Assembly: GCF_007827365.1 (NCBI RefSeq)
Contig: NZ_VISI01000002.1
Coordinates: 2,113,001-2,177,000 of the forward strand
Direction of reading: 5' to 3'
Origin: Olleya sp. Hel_I_94
GTDB lineage: Bacteria > Bacteroidota > Bacteroidia > Flavobacteriales > Flavobacteriaceae
Length of the DNA: 64,000 bases
Shown one piece after another: positions 41,133 through 51,119 of the stretch. The translations under genes were made by a program, and so were the position numbers. The notes under the pieces were generated by a model. That model had not been told where the DNA came from and made no database searches. It saw nothing but the letters and a program-made list of their open reading frames with translations. Position 1 is the stretch's first letter. Every line of letters starts with the position of its first letter.

Positions 41133-42024
41133 ATATGGACTGTATATACTTTTTAGGAGTAATCCCATACTTTTTTTTAAAAGCAGCGATAAAATGGCTA
41201 GCCGTACTATATCCAACACGCAAACCAACCTCGTTAACATTGTGCGAACCTGTCTCTAAAAGCTTTCTTGCAACCTCCATTTTATAATCAAACAAAAAAC
41301 TAAAAACAGAGTCTCCATAAATCTGCTTAAAACCTTCTTTTAATTTTTTAAGCGATAAATTTATTTCTTCAGACAATTCTTGTAAAGTTGGTGGCTCTGC
41401 CATTCTAGCAATTACAATATCTTTGGCTTGCTTAATTTTAGCAACATTAGATTCATCTACTAAAAAGGGACACTGATCAATATTAGCATCCTCTCCTCTA
41501 TTAAAATACAAGCTAAGTAACTCATATGCTTTTCCTTTAAAATACAAGGTTTTAATAGATGAGTTTAAGTTATAATTAATAATTTGATTTAATGCAATAG
41601 CCATAGATGGCGAAATCTTTCCATCCTTGTAATATTTTTTATCCTTATTATCACTACTTAAAAACGTGATATAATCGGCTTCTTGAGAAAACAAACCATG
41701 AAACTTTTTTATAGATATTAAAACAGAAACCAACCAACAATCAGGCTTTACATGTAGATTAATTGGCAAGTCTTTTTGCGGATTATAAAGCAGCAATGAG
41801 GTTTCTTCAGCAATATTTAAAACGTAGTTACCATTGTTAAATATAAAGTCACTATTACCCTTTAAACAAAAATGAAATTGAATAAAACCACTATCAATAA
41901 AGCGCTCAACAATCTGATTATTAGACGTTTCATTTTGATAAGTTAAAACAAAAACATCCTGATCAACCTGTGTTTCGTTAAACGAACCTTCAGCGACATT
42001 TTTAAGATCTTTAATAAGTGCCAT
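41131..42024 (-). CDS. AraC-family transcriptional regulator, divergent from hemA
   Basis: A 297-residue regulator. The N-terminal sensory domain is not a clear cupin. The C-terminal AraC-type HTH (residues ~195-295) reads PPTLQELSEEINLSLKKLKE and HNVNEVGLRVGYSTASHFIA, the two typical recognition blocks. It is divergent from the haem operon and shares a gap with inverted repeats (42110-42143), so control of hemA or its own gene is a fair inference. The effector is unknown. Confidence 0.85.
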   Translation of the reverse strand: MALIKDLKNVAEGSFNETQVDQDVFVLTYQNETSNNQIVERFIDSGFIQFHFCLKGNSDFIFNNGNYVLNIAEETSLLLYNPQKDLPINLHVKPDCWLVSVLISIKKFHGLFSQEADYITFLSSDNKDKKYYKDGKISPSMAIALNQIINYNLNSSIKTLYFKGKAYELLSLYFNRGEDANIDQCPFLVDESNVAKIKQAKDIVIARMAEPPTLQELSEEINLSLKKLKEGFKQIYGDSVFSFLFDYKMEVARKLLETGSHNVNEVGLRVGYSTASHFIAAFKKKYGITPKKYIQSI

Positions 42025-42109
42025 AAAATTATTTTATTTAGATTGATTCTAAACAACAAGCTTTAAAACCATTGATTTCACTACAAAAATATGATAAATA
42101 TCATTGTTA

Positions 42110-42143
42110 CGTTAAAATAACGATTAAAAAACCACAATCGTTA
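42110..42143. promoter_or_regulatory. Inverted repeats between the AraC gene and hemA
   Basis: TAACGATT (42118-42125) and AATCGTTA (42136-42143) form a perfect 8-bp inverted repeat with a ten-base gap. It overlaps a second dyad CGTTA-AAA-TAACG at 42110-42122. The pair lies 43 bases upstream of the hemA -7 element, in the position of activator sites, and is a candidate site for the adjacent AraC protein. Confidence 0.5.
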
Positions 42144-42185
42144 TTAAAAGTTCTTTTAGCGTTACTTTTTAAATAATATACAACA

Positions 42186-42193
42186 TAAATTTG
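42186..42193 (+). promoter_or_regulatory. -7 element of the hemA operon
   Basis: TAAATTTG matches TAnnTTTG, 27 bases before the start at 42220. The -33 position has TTA at 21 bases, a weak match, as expected if an activator is needed. Confidence 0.5.
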
Positions 42194-42219
42194 CTAACAA
42201 TAAAGTCCCAGTCAGGTAA

Positions 42220-43482
42220 ATGGAGCACTATCACATGTCAACAGGCACATATTTTTACGCGTTAGGTTTAAGTTATAAAAAGGCAGATGCAGAAATTAGA
42301 GGTCATTTTAGTTTAGATGAATCTTCTAAAGAAGCCCTTTTAAACCAAGCTAGATCAAACGGAGTAGAAAGCCTAATCGTAACGTCAACTTGCAATCGTA
42401 CAGAAATTTACGGTTTTGCAGAACACCCATATCAATTAATTCAACTATTGTGCGATAACACAAAAGGAACTGTTGAAGAGTTCCAAAAATTTGCATATAT
42501 CTATAAAGGCAAAGAAGCTATTTCGCATTTATTTAGAGTTGGTTCTGGATTAGACAGCCAAATTTTAGGAGATTTTGAAATAATTGGACAGCTTAAAAAA
42601 AGTACTATCGAATCTAAAAAACATGGCTTACTAAACCCTTTTATTGAGCGTTTAGTAAACTCTGTAATTCAAGCAAGCAAACGCATTAAAACCGAAACCG
42701 AAATTTCTTCTGGTGCAACAAGCGTATCTTTTGCTTCTGTTCAATACATTTTAAATACTATTGAAGACGTAACCAACAAAAACATACTATTGTTTGGTAC
42801 TGGTAAAATTGGACGTAACACCTGCGAAAATTTAGTTAAGCATACTAAAAACGAGCAAATCACATTAATAAATCGTACCAAAGGAAAAGCAGAAGCTGTT
42901 GCTGGTAAATTTAATTTAGTGGTTAAGGATTATGCCAACCTACAAGAAGAAATAAATGAAGCTGACATTTTAATTGTAGCTACTGGAGCACAAAACCCAA
43001 CGGTTGATAAACAACTAATTCAATCTAAAAAAGACTTATTAATTTTAGATTTATCTATTCCTAAAAATGTAGACGAAAACGTAACAGATTTACCTAACGT
43101 AAAACGTATACATTTAGACGATTTATCGCAAATTACCGATGAGACTTTAGAGCGCAGAAAACTTCAAATACCATTAGCAGAAAGTATTATAGAAGACATC
43201 AAAGCTGACTTTATAGGTTGGTTAGAAACTAGAAAATTTGCACCAACAATCAAGGCATTAAAACATAAACTACAAGGTTTTAAAAATGCCGAGTTAGATA
43301 CGCAACGCAAAAAAATGGCTAACTTTAACGAAGAACAAGCCGAAATTATAAGTAATAAAATTATTCAAAAAATAACCAATCATTTCGCTCATCATCTAAA
43401 AGATGATGCTTTCTCAACAGACGAAAGTTTGGAATTAATAAAAAAAGTGTTTCAATTAGAAAACACCGCAAAGCATGTCTAA
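42220..43482 (+). CDS. hemA: Glutamyl-tRNA reductase
   Basis: A 420-residue NADPH enzyme that makes glutamate-1-semialdehyde, the first committed step of C5 haem synthesis. The nucleophilic Cys is C58 in TSTCNRTEIYGF. The NAD(P) fold reads LLFGTGKIGRN. A second start at 42235 (MSTGTYFY) is possible; I used 42220 because MEHYHM is familiar from related proteins. It overlaps the next gene by 8 bases and is the first gene of the operon. Confidence 0.94.
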   Translation: MEHYHMSTGTYFYALGLSYKKADAEIRGHFSLDESSKEALLNQARSNGVESLIVTSTCNRTEIYGFAEHPYQLIQLLCDNTKGTVEEFQKFAYIYKGKEAISHLFRVGSGLDSQILGDFEIIGQLKKSTIESKKHGLLNPFIERLVNSVIQASKRIKTETEISSGATSVSFASVQYILNTIEDVTNKNILLFGTGKIGRNTCENLVKHTKNEQITLINRTKGKAEAVAGKFNLVVKDYANLQEEINEADILIVATGAQNPTVDKQLIQSKKDLLILDLSIPKNVDENVTDLPNVKRIHLDDLSQITDETLERRKLQIPLAESIIEDIKADFIGWLETRKFAPTIKALKHKLQGFKNAELDTQRKKMANFNEEQAEIISNKIIQKITNHFAHHLKDDAFSTDESLELIKKVFQLENTAKHV

Positions 43483-45052
43483 AATAATTAGAATCGGAAC
43501 TCGTGATAGCGAGTTAGCTTTATATCAAGCAAAAGCAGTACAAAGTCAATTACAAGCATTAGGTCATCAAACTGTATTAGTCCCTATAAAATCTACAGGA
43601 GACATCGTACTTGACAAACCACTTTACGAGTTAGGTATTACAGGAATTTTTACACGTACTTTAGATATTGCCATGCTAAATGGAGATATTGATATTGCAG
43701 TACATTCCTTAAAAGATGTACCAACACTGCTGCCAAATGGCATTGTACAAGCTGCAGTATTAAAACGTGGTAATGTTAGGGACACTTTAGTCTTTAAAAA
43801 CAACGAAGAGTTTTTAGGGTCAAGAGAGGCAACCATAGCAACCGGAAGTTTACGTAGACGTGCACAATGGTTAAACCGTTTTCCAACACACACCTTAGTA
43901 GATTTAAGAGGAAATGTAAACACTAGATTACAAAAACTAGAAGATAGCGATTGGAATGGAGCTATTTTTGCTGCTGCAGGTATTGGTCGTTTAGACTTAA
44001 GACCAGAAGACGCTGTTAATTTAGATTGGATGATTCCTGCGCCTGCACAAGGTGCAATAATGATTGCTGCTTTGGCTGACGATGAAGAAACCCTAGCAAT
44101 CTTATCAGAAATAAATCATCAAGAAACTGAGATTTGCACCAAAATAGAACGTGCTTTTTTAAACAAACTTGAAGGTGGTTGCACTGCTCCAATTGGTGCT
44201 TTAGCTTTTATTAAAGATGAAGAACTAACTTTTGAAGGGATACTTTTAAGCAAAGACGGAACTAAAAAAATACAGGTTAAACGCGTTAAAGCAGTAGGAG
44301 AACATCATGATATTGCAGAGTGGTGCGCCAATTACATTTTAGATCGTGGTGGTAACCGTTTAATGGACGAGCTTAAAGAGTCTCATATACCAACAAACAT
44401 ATATTCTACCAAATCATTAACTGAAGATCAACGCTTTTTATTTAACGAAAAAGTAAAAGCAGAAAGCTCTGATTTTGTAAAGATTAGTTTAAATAGAATA
44501 CACCCAAGATTTGTTAAAAACGAAATAAAAAACGTAGTTATAACTAGCCAAAATGCTATTGAAGCATTATTAAATAATTATTCTGCCATAGAGCTTCAGT
44601 TTAAAAACATATACTGTGTAGGTCGTCGTACCAAAAAAATGATTGAAAAGCGTATTGGTAAAGTCACTCACACTGAAAAAAACGCAAAAAAACTAGCGCA
44701 ATATTTAGTAGATTTTATTGAAGGCACAGAAGTAACTTATTTTTGTAGCGACTTAAGATTAGATGATTTACCATCAATTTTAAAAGAAAACAATATCACA
44801 GTTAACGAGGTTGAAGCTTATCAAACCAAGCTAGATAGCATCAGTCTTCCAGAAAGTGTTGAAGGTGTTATGTTTTACAGCCCATCAACAGTACAAAGTT
44901 ATAAAAAAGAAAATGATGCTAATGGTATTGCTTTTTGTATTGGCGAAACTACCGCTAAAGAAGCAAGCAAACATTTTAAAGATGTACGTATAGCAAAAGT
45001 ACCAACGGTAGAAAGTGTAATAGAGTTAGTAAACCAACATTACATGTCATAG
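43475..45052 (+). CDS. hemCD: Fused hydroxymethylbilane synthase and uroporphyrinogen-III synthase
   Basis: A 525-residue protein joining HemC and HemD. Residues ~1-300 are HemC: the start [14 protein letters not shown], the active-site lysine region [15 protein letters not shown], and the dipyrromethane cofactor Cys C236 in GGCTAPIGA. Residues ~320-525 form HemD, with [13 protein letters not shown] and SPSTVQSYK typical of the uroporphyrinogen-III synthase fold. One polypeptide thus makes and cyclises hydroxymethylbilane, which could channel the unstable intermediate. It overlaps hemA by 8 bases. Confidence 0.9.
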   Translation: MSKIIRIGTRDSELALYQAKAVQSQLQALGHQTVLVPIKSTGDIVLDKPLYELGITGIFTRTLDIAMLNGDIDIAVHSLKDVPTLLPNGIVQAAVLKRGNVRDTLVFKNNEEFLGSREATIATGSLRRRAQWLNRFPTHTLVDLRGNVNTRLQKLEDSDWNGAIFAAAGIGRLDLRPEDAVNLDWMIPAPAQGAIMIAALADDEETLAILSEINHQETEICTKIERAFLNKLEGGCTAPIGALAFIKDEELTFEGILLSKDGTKKIQVKRVKAVGEHHDIAEWCANYILDRGGNRLMDELKESHIPTNIYSTKSLTEDQRFLFNEKVKAESSDFVKISLNRIHPRFVKNEIKNVVITSQNAIEALLNNYSAIELQFKNIYCVGRRTKKMIEKRIGKVTHTEKNAKKLAQYLVDFIEGTEVTYFCSDLRLDDLPSILKENNITVNEVEAYQTKLDSISLPESVEGVMFYSPSTVQSYKKENDANGIAFCIGETTAKEASKHFKDVRIAKVPTVESVIELVNQHYMS

Positions 45053-45101
45053 TCCGCCAAAAGGACAACATAAAGTATCAAGTAATAATAATTTAAAAGA
45101 T

Positions 45102-45119
45102 TTTCCGTCTACGCGGAAA
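45102..45119 (+). promoter_or_regulatory. Small GC hairpin before hemE
   Basis: TTTCCG and CGGAAA pair around a six-base loop, ending 12 bases before the hemE start. It may affect translation or RNA stability; no T run follows. Confidence 0.3.
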
Positions 45120-45131
45120 GGACACAAGGAT

Positions 45132-46160
45132 ATGTTGAAAAACGATTTATTTTTAAGAGCATTAAAAGGAGAAACAGTAGAGCGTCCACCAGTTTGGATG
45201 ATGCGTCAAGCAGGTCGTTACCTTCCAGAATTTATGGAAATAAAGGCTAAATATGATTTTTTTACACGTTGTCAAACGCCAGAATTAGCTAGCGAAATCA
45301 CTGTACAACCAATCCGTCGTTACGGTATGGACGCTGCTATTTTATTTAGTGATATTTTAGTAATTCCTCAAGCTATGAATATTGAGGTACAAATGAAACC
45401 TAATTTTGGTCCTTATTTACCAAATCCAATTCGTACGCAAAAAGACGTAGATAATGTTATAGTACCTGACACAAAGGAAGCTTTAAACTATGTTTACGAA
45501 GCTATAAAAGCCACAAAAGAGAAACTTAACAATGAAGTACCATTAATAGGTTTTGCAGGTTCGCCTTGGACTATCTTATGCTATTGCGTGCAAGGTCAAG
45601 GCTCTAAAAACTTTGATAAAGCAAAAGAGTTTTGTTTTACAAATCCTATCGCTGCACACCAATTATTACAAAAAATAACAGATACAACGATTGCTTACTT
45701 AAAAGAAAAAGTAAAAGCAGGTGTTAATGCTGTACAAGTATTTGATTCTTGGGGAGGCATGTTATCTCCCGTAGATTACCAAGAGTTTTCTTGGCAATAC
45801 ATTCAACAAATAATAGATGCATTAAAGGACGAAACACCTGTTATTGCATTTGGTAAAGGTTGTTGGTTTGCATTAGAAGAAATGTCTAAATCTGGAGCAT
45901 CTGCTTTAGGTGTAGACTGGACATGTTCTGCTAAAAATGCACGTTATTTAACTGGAGGAAACATCACACTTCAAGGAAATTTTGATCCTACTAGATTATT
46001 CTCTCCTCCTGCAGAAATTAAAAAAATGGTACACCAAATGATAAACGATTTTGGTAAAGATAAATACATTGTAAACCTTGGTCATGGTATTTTACCAAAC
46101 ATACCATTAGAAAATGCTAAAGCATTTATAGACGCTGTAAAAGAGTATAAAGCGGATTAA
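45132..46160 (+). CDS. hemE: Uroporphyrinogen decarboxylase
   Basis: A 342-residue cytoplasmic enzyme that removes four carboxyl groups from uroporphyrinogen III to give coproporphyrinogen III. The family signature RQAGR is at residues 25-29 ([13 protein letters not shown]), and the later [12 protein letters not shown] and NLGHGILPN match the other conserved blocks. A gap of 79 bases with a small hairpin separates it from hemCD. The potassium transporter starts 2 bases downstream. Confidence 0.95.
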   Translation: MLKNDLFLRALKGETVERPPVWMMRQAGRYLPEFMEIKAKYDFFTRCQTPELASEITVQPIRRYGMDAAILFSDILVIPQAMNIEVQMKPNFGPYLPNPIRTQKDVDNVIVPDTKEALNYVYEAIKATKEKLNNEVPLIGFAGSPWTILCYCVQGQGSKNFDKAKEFCFTNPIAAHQLLQKITDTTIAYLKEKVKAGVNAVQVFDSWGGMLSPVDYQEFSWQYIQQIIDALKDETPVIAFGKGCWFALEEMSKSGASALGVDWTCSAKNARYLTGGNITLQGNFDPTRLFSPPAEIKKMVHQMINDFGKDKYIVNLGHGILPNIPLENAKAFIDAVKEYKAD

Positions 46161-46162
46161 AA

Positions 46163-47515
46163 ATGAAACTTTCATTTAACCAAACAACAAAAAAATATGC
46201 TTTAGTTAAAAAAAGTTGGACACCTCAACAAAATTTATTTTACGGTTTTCTAACTTATATTGCTCTAGGTTTCATATTACTCTGTTTGCCAATATTTCAA
46301 AAACAAAGCGCTTCTATTTTAGACCATTTGTTTATTGCTACTTCTGCTGTATCAACTACAGGATTGGTTACAGTTTCAATTTTTGACACCTATAATATTT
46401 TTGGACAATTTATAATAATGGTCCTGGTTCAATTAGGTGGTATTGGATATTTATCCTTTACCACCTATATGATTTTATCCACTACCAGAAAAATAACCCT
46501 ATGGCATAAAAAAATATTATCCACAGAATTCACATTACCTAACACAATTAAAATTACAGAATTTTTAAAATCTGTAGTGTTATTTACACTAATAATGGAG
46601 TCAATAGGTGCTATTCTGTTTTTTATAGCTTTTAAAGCACAAGGCATGCCAACCTTTGAGGCTATTTGGTCATCTGTTTTTCATAGCATAAGCTCCTTTT
46701 GCACAGCAGGCTTTAGTTTATTTAACAATAGTTTTATGGACTATGTTGACAATAATTTTGTCAATTTTATAATCTCAATGTTAGCTATTTGTGGATCATT
46801 AGGTTTTATTGTTATTACAGATTTTGGATTAAAAATAAAAAACAAATCACACAAAGTTAGTTTTACAACAAAAATAATTATCTACGGATTTTTAATGCTA
46901 CTTACTTTTGGTACAGCATTTTTTTATTTTGAACCATCTATAGTCAATTACCATTCTGATTCAAGATTTATAGCTGCCTTTTTTCAATGTATGTCAGCCA
47001 TGACCACAGTAGGGTTTAACACTGTAGATTTTGGATATTTTACTCAGGCAATGATGTTAATTTGCATCTTTTTAATGTACATTGGAGCCTCACCATCTGG
47101 AACAGCTGGAGGAATTAAAATCACAACACTAACTGCTGTTTTTGCAGTCATGAAAAGTAGACTAACTGGAAGTAAAACTGTAACTTTTTTAGGGAGACAA
47201 ATTCCTTTTGAAAGATTATACATTGCCACCTCTGCTTTTATCTTTTACACAATCATAATACTTATCGGAACTTTTTTAATAACTTTAACTAACGATTTTA
47301 AATTTGAAGAAATCCTGTTTGAAGTTTCATCTGCACTTGGTACTGTAGGTTTAAGTACAGGTATTACAGGAGACTTAAATACAGGTGGTAAATTGATAAT
47401 TATTGCTTTAATGTTTATTGGTCGTCTAGGTGTTTTAACTTTTGGATTAGCCATCTGGTCAAGACAAAGACAACAAGAAAAACCAAATGTTATAAAAGAA
47501 GATATCGCAGTATAA
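46163..47515 (+). CDS. TrkH/KtrB-type potassium transporter subunit
   Basis: A 450-residue membrane protein of the TrkH/KtrB/Trk family. The four pore-loop selectivity segments read TTGL, CTAGFSL, TTVGFN and GTVGLS; the total length suits KtrB. The regulatory KtrA or TrkA subunit, usually nearby, is not present in this window. It starts 2 bases after hemE and is followed by the EI24 gene after 2 bases, so it is carried in the haem operon without an evident functional link. Confidence 0.85.
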   Translation: MKLSFNQTTKKYALVKKSWTPQQNLFYGFLTYIALGFILLCLPIFQKQSASILDHLFIATSAVSTTGLVTVSIFDTYNIFGQFIIMVLVQLGGIGYLSFTTYMILSTTRKITLWHKKILSTEFTLPNTIKITEFLKSVVLFTLIMESIGAILFFIAFKAQGMPTFEAIWSSVFHSISSFCTAGFSLFNNSFMDYVDNNFVNFIISMLAICGSLGFIVITDFGLKIKNKSHKVSFTTKIIIYGFLMLLTFGTAFFYFEPSIVNYHSDSRFIAAFFQCMSAMTTVGFNTVDFGYFTQAMMLICIFLMYIGASPSGTAGGIKITTLTAVFAVMKSRLTGSKTVTFLGRQIPFERLYIATSAFIFYTIIILIGTFLITLTNDFKFEEILFEVSSALGTVGLSTGITGDLNTGGKLIIIALMFIGRLGVLTFGLAIWSRQRQQEKPNVIKEDIAV

Positions 47516-47517
47516 AA

Positions 47518-48270
47518 ATGATACAAAACATAATAAAAGGAATAAACGGATACTCTGGTGCATTTGCATTAATTTCAAAACTTAAACTTTGGAAGTATTT
47601 TTTTATTCCTATTGTTATTAGTATTCTAACTGCAACTATCATTGGTTTTACTGCTTATGGACTATCCGATAATATTGGACAGTTTATCGCAAAAATTTGG
47701 TTTTGGGAATGGGGTAAACAAACCTTTACAACTATATCTACAGTCCTTGGAGCTATAATTATTATAGCATTAGGCATAATCCTTTACAAACACATTATTA
47801 TGGCATTATCGGCTCCATTTATGAGTCCTGTGTCAGAAAAAATAGAAACGCATTTAACTGGTATAGTTAAACACAATCACAGAAAAACATCGTTTCAAGA
47901 GCAACTTTGGCGTGGGATTAGAATTAACATCAGAAATTTAGGTCGCGAGCTACTAATTACCATTCCAATTTTACTTCTTAAATTTATTCCTGTAATTAAT
48001 ATCTTTTCTACAGCATTATTAATAATCATACAATCCTATTATGCTGGTTTTGGTAATATGGATTACACCTTGGAGCGTCATTTTAATTACAAAGACAGTG
48101 TAAAATTTGTTAGAGCTAATCGTAGACTAGCTATAGGTAACGGACTAGTTTTTATCCTGTTTTTATTTATTCCAATAATTGGTGTAATTTTAGTACTACC
48201 CTTAAGTGTAACAGCAGGAACAATCAGCACTGTAAAACGTCTTAAACCCGAAAATCAAAACATAATCTAA
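47518..48270 (+). CDS. EI24-domain (CysZ-like) membrane protein
   Basis: A 250-residue membrane protein with a run of hydrophobic segments and the central ALSAPFMSPVSEKIETHLTG typical of EI24/CysZ proteins, whose members take up sulfate. The Bacteroidota versions are poorly characterised, so the substrate is uncertain. It starts 2 bases after the potassium transporter and overlaps the GNAT gene by one base. Confidence 0.75.
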   Translation: MIQNIIKGINGYSGAFALISKLKLWKYFFIPIVISILTATIIGFTAYGLSDNIGQFIAKIWFWEWGKQTFTTISTVLGAIIIIALGIILYKHIIMALSAPFMSPVSEKIETHLTGIVKHNHRKTSFQEQLWRGIRINIRNLGRELLITIPILLLKFIPVINIFSTALLIIIQSYYAGFGNMDYTLERHFNYKDSVKFVRANRRLAIGNGLVFILFLFIPIIGVILVLPLSVTAGTISTVKRLKPENQNII

Positions 48271-48809
48271 TGATTGCAACTTTTGATAATTTTGAAATCA
48301 ATCCCATACACAATGGAGATGCATGGAAAATTTGCGATTTCATGGTTACCAATCAAGACAGATTAAAACGTTATTTTCCTAAAACATTACAACAAAACCT
48401 AACACCTACTTTATCACAACTATTTGTAGATAAAAAAGTAAAACAATATAATAATAAAGAAGAGTTTTTATTCACTTTAAAATCTAGCGAAACCAGAACT
48501 TTAGCAGGACTAATTTATATAAAAGAAATCGACCATCACATCAAACAGGGTGAGTTTGCCTATTGCATTGATTACAACTTTCAAGGCAAAGGACTAATCA
48601 CAAAGTCTGTTGCTGCATTATCATCTTACGCCTTTAAAAATTTAGATCTAAGCACACTACAAATCATTGTATATAAAGACAATATTAGCAGTGTTAAAGT
48701 GGCAAATAACACTAATTTTAAATGGATTAAAACCTTAAAAAACGAATTTACTCCAATTGGTGAAAACCCGCTTGATATGGAGTTATACGAATTATATAAT
48801 GAAAGATAA
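48270..48809 (+). CDS. GNAT-family N-acetyltransferase (RimJ/RimL-like)
   Basis: A 179-residue soluble protein with the RimJ/L-like pattern: substrate-facing N-terminal half, then GEFAYCIDYNFQGKGLITKSV, which contains the acetyl-CoA binding Q/R-x-x-G-x-G/A type turn (FQGKGL), and the late SSVKVANNTNFKW. It acetylates an amine, perhaps on a ribosomal or small-molecule substrate; the target is unknown. It overlaps both neighbours (EI24 start codon, hemF start), so it is translated with the haem genes. Confidence 0.8.
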   Translation: MIATFDNFEINPIHNGDAWKICDFMVTNQDRLKRYFPKTLQQNLTPTLSQLFVDKKVKQYNNKEEFLFTLKSSETRTLAGLIYIKEIDHHIKQGEFAYCIDYNFQGKGLITKSVAALSSYAFKNLDLSTLQIIVYKDNISSVKVANNTNFKWIKTLKNEFTPIGENPLDMELYELYNER

Positions 48810-49701
48810 ATTTTTTGAATACATACATCAATTACAAGACAGCATAACTGCTGGATTAGAAAAAATAGATGGCAAAGCAACTTTCCAAGAAGACATTTGG
48901 AAACGACCAGAAGGTGGTGGAGGACGCACACGAGTTATAGAAAACGGAAATGTTTTTGAAAAAGGTGGTGTTAATATTTCTGGTGTACACGGTAAATTAC
49001 CTGACAGCATGCAAAAATATTTTGGTGTTGAAGATGCCGATTTTTTTGCTTGTGGATTAAGTCTAGTTTTACATCCAAAAAATCCAATGGTACCTACTGT
49101 ACACGCAAATTGGCGTTATTTTGAAATGTATGACAAAGACGGTAATATTGTAGACCAATGGTTTGGAGGAGGACAAGACCTAACACCTTATTACTTATTT
49201 GATGAGGATGCAACACACTTCCATCAAACATGTAAAACAGCTTGCGATAAACACAATGCAGAATTTTATCCAAAATATAAAGCACGTTGTGACGAGTATT
49301 TTCATAATACACATCGTAATGAAGGTCGTGGTATTGGAGGCTTGTTTTTTGATTACTGTAAAGCTTCAGAAGACATGAATATGCAAAATTGGTACGATTT
49401 TGTAACAGAAGTTGGTGATAGTTTCCTAGATGCCTATGTACCTATTGTAGCAAAAAGAAAAGATTTAGATTATACCAAAGCACAACGTGATTGGCAAGAA
49501 ATAAGACGTGGACGTTATGTTGAGTTCAACTTAGTACATGATAAAGGAACCCTTTTTGGTTTAAAAACAAATGGACGTATAGAAAGTATTTTAATGAGTC
49601 TTCCGCCACATGTGCAATGGGTTTATGACCATCATCCAGAAGCTGGTAGCGAAGAGGAAAGGTTAATTAAAATATTGCAAAACCCTAAAGATTGGGTCTA
49701 A
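48799..49701 (+). CDS. hemF: Oxygen-dependent coproporphyrinogen-III oxidase
   Basis: A 300-residue soluble enzyme that uses O2 to decarboxylate coproporphyrinogen III twice. Conserved blocks include RPEGGGGRTRVIENG, HANWRYFE, WFGGGQDLTPYY and HRNEGRGIGGLFFD. I start at MKDKFFEYIH (48799); an earlier in-frame ATG adds 14 residues inside the GNAT gene. The start overlaps the GNAT gene by 11 bases. An O2-dependent enzyme suits aerobic life; no hemN was seen. Confidence 0.93.
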   Translation: MKDKFFEYIHQLQDSITAGLEKIDGKATFQEDIWKRPEGGGGRTRVIENGNVFEKGGVNISGVHGKLPDSMQKYFGVEDADFFACGLSLVLHPKNPMVPTVHANWRYFEMYDKDGNIVDQWFGGGQDLTPYYLFDEDATHFHQTCKTACDKHNAEFYPKYKARCDEYFHNTHRNEGRGIGGLFFDYCKASEDMNMQNWYDFVTEVGDSFLDAYVPIVAKRKDLDYTKAQRDWQEIRRGRYVEFNLVHDKGTLFGLKTNGRIESILMSLPPHVQWVYDHHPEAGSEEERLIKILQNPKDWV

Positions 49702-49702
49702 A

Positions 49703-50092
49703 ATGGATTGCTACTGCGGAAATACTAAGAGTTATAAAAACTGTTGTGAAGTGTTTCATTTAAATAATGGAAAAACCGAAACAGCAGAGCAATTAATGCG
49801 CTCAAGATATAGCGCATTTGTATTAGCAAATGGCGATTATTTAATGCAAACACACCATATTTCTACTAGACCAATTTCAGAAAAAAAAGCAATTGTAAAA
49901 TGGGCTAAATCTGTAGAGTGGATAAAACTTGAGATTTTAAATACAACTGAAGGTTTAAGTAATAATGAAGAGGGTACAGTAATGTTTAATGCCTATTTTT
50001 ATGACAACGGAAACGTTGATGTAATACATGAAAACTCTGCCTTCATAAGAGAAAACAACAAATGGTATTACTTAGGTTATGCCAAAAACTAA
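49703..50092 (+). CDS. YchJ-family SEC-C motif protein
   Basis: A 129-residue protein with the N-terminal zinc-binding SEC-C pattern (C3 and C5 in CYCGN, C14-C15 in YKNCC) and the YchJ-family NTF2-like core (AEQLMRSRYSAFVLANGDYLMQTHH). The family is of unknown function. It lies between hemF (1 base gap) and hemB (7 base gap) on one transcript. Confidence 0.8.
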   Translation: MDCYCGNTKSYKNCCEVFHLNNGKTETAEQLMRSRYSAFVLANGDYLMQTHHISTRPISEKKAIVKWAKSVEWIKLEILNTTEGLSNNEEGTVMFNAYFYDNGNVDVIHENSAFIRENNKWYYLGYAKN

Positions 50093-50099
50093 TATAATT

Positions 50100-51089
50100 A
50101 TGTATCCAATTAAAAGAAATAGACGATTAAGAACAAACGAAGCCATTAGAAGCTTGGTACGAGAAACAATAATCTCTTCAAACGATTTTTTAGTACCTCT
50201 TTTTATTGTCGAAGGAAAAGGTGTTAAGGAAGAAATTGCTTCTATGCCAAATTACTATCGTTACAGCTTAGATTTATTACAAGCCGAAGTTAAAGAGCTG
50301 TGGAAACTAGGTTTAAAATCGGTATTACTATTTGTAAAAGTTCCGGACCATTTAAAAGACAATAAAGGGACAGAAGCTATTAATCCTGATGGATTAATGC
50401 AACGTGCCATAAAAACAGTTAAAAATGCTTGTCCTGACATGCTAGTGATGACAGATGTAGCATTGGATCCTTATTCAGTTTATGGACATGACGGAATTAT
50501 TGAAAACGGAATAGTTGTCAATGACGACACTGTAGACGTTTTAGCAGACATGAGTGTATCACACGCTCAAGCTGGAGCAAATTTTGTTGCACCAAGTGAC
50601 ATGATGGATGGTCGTATACTAGCCATTCGCGAAGCTTTGGAAGACGAAGGATTTACAGACACAGGGATTATGAGCTATTCAGCTAAATATGCCTCAGCTT
50701 TTTATGGTCCTTTCCGTGATGCTTTAGACTCAGCTCCTGTGGATGCACAAGATATTCCGAAGGATAAAAAAACCTACCAAATGGATTATGCTAATCGTTT
50801 TGAAGCGCTACGCGAAACCGAAATGGATATAGATGAAGGTGCAGATATTGTAATGGTAAAACCAGGATTATGCTACTTAGATATTGTCCGAGAAATTAAA
50901 AACGAAGTTGACGTACCTGTTGCTGTATATCAAGTCTCTGGAGAATATGCAATGCTTAAAGCTGCTGCCGAAAAAGGTTGGCTAGACCACGATGCAGTTA
51001 TGATGGAACAAGTTACAGCTATCAAACGTGCTGGTGCAGATGTAATTGCTAGTTATTTTGCTAAAGATATTGTAAAATTAATATCGTAA
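50100..51089 (+). CDS. hemB: Delta-aminolevulinic acid dehydratase (porphobilinogen synthase)
   Basis: A 329-residue cytoplasmic enzyme that joins two aminolevulinate molecules to porphobilinogen. The Schiff-base lysines are K196 (SYSAKYASAFYGPFRDA) and K254 (VMVKPG). The usual zinc site (three Cys) is replaced by DVALDPYSVYGHDG, the Asp-containing form that does not use catalytic zinc. I use the start MYPIKRNRR at 50100; an upstream frame start would overlap YchJ. The gene closes the haem group, 30 bases before the CNNM gene. Confidence 0.93.
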   Translation: MYPIKRNRRLRTNEAIRSLVRETIISSNDFLVPLFIVEGKGVKEEIASMPNYYRYSLDLLQAEVKELWKLGLKSVLLFVKVPDHLKDNKGTEAINPDGLMQRAIKTVKNACPDMLVMTDVALDPYSVYGHDGIIENGIVVNDDTVDVLADMSVSHAQAGANFVAPSDMMDGRILAIREALEDEGFTDTGIMSYSAKYASAFYGPFRDALDSAPVDAQDIPKDKKTYQMDYANRFEALRETEMDIDEGADIVMVKPGLCYLDIVREIKNEVDVPVAVYQVSGEYAMLKAAAEKGWLDHDAVMMEQVTAIKRAGADVIASYFAKDIVKLIS

Positions 51090-51119
51090 ATTCGCAGTAC
51101 ATTAATCAAAAATCTATCC

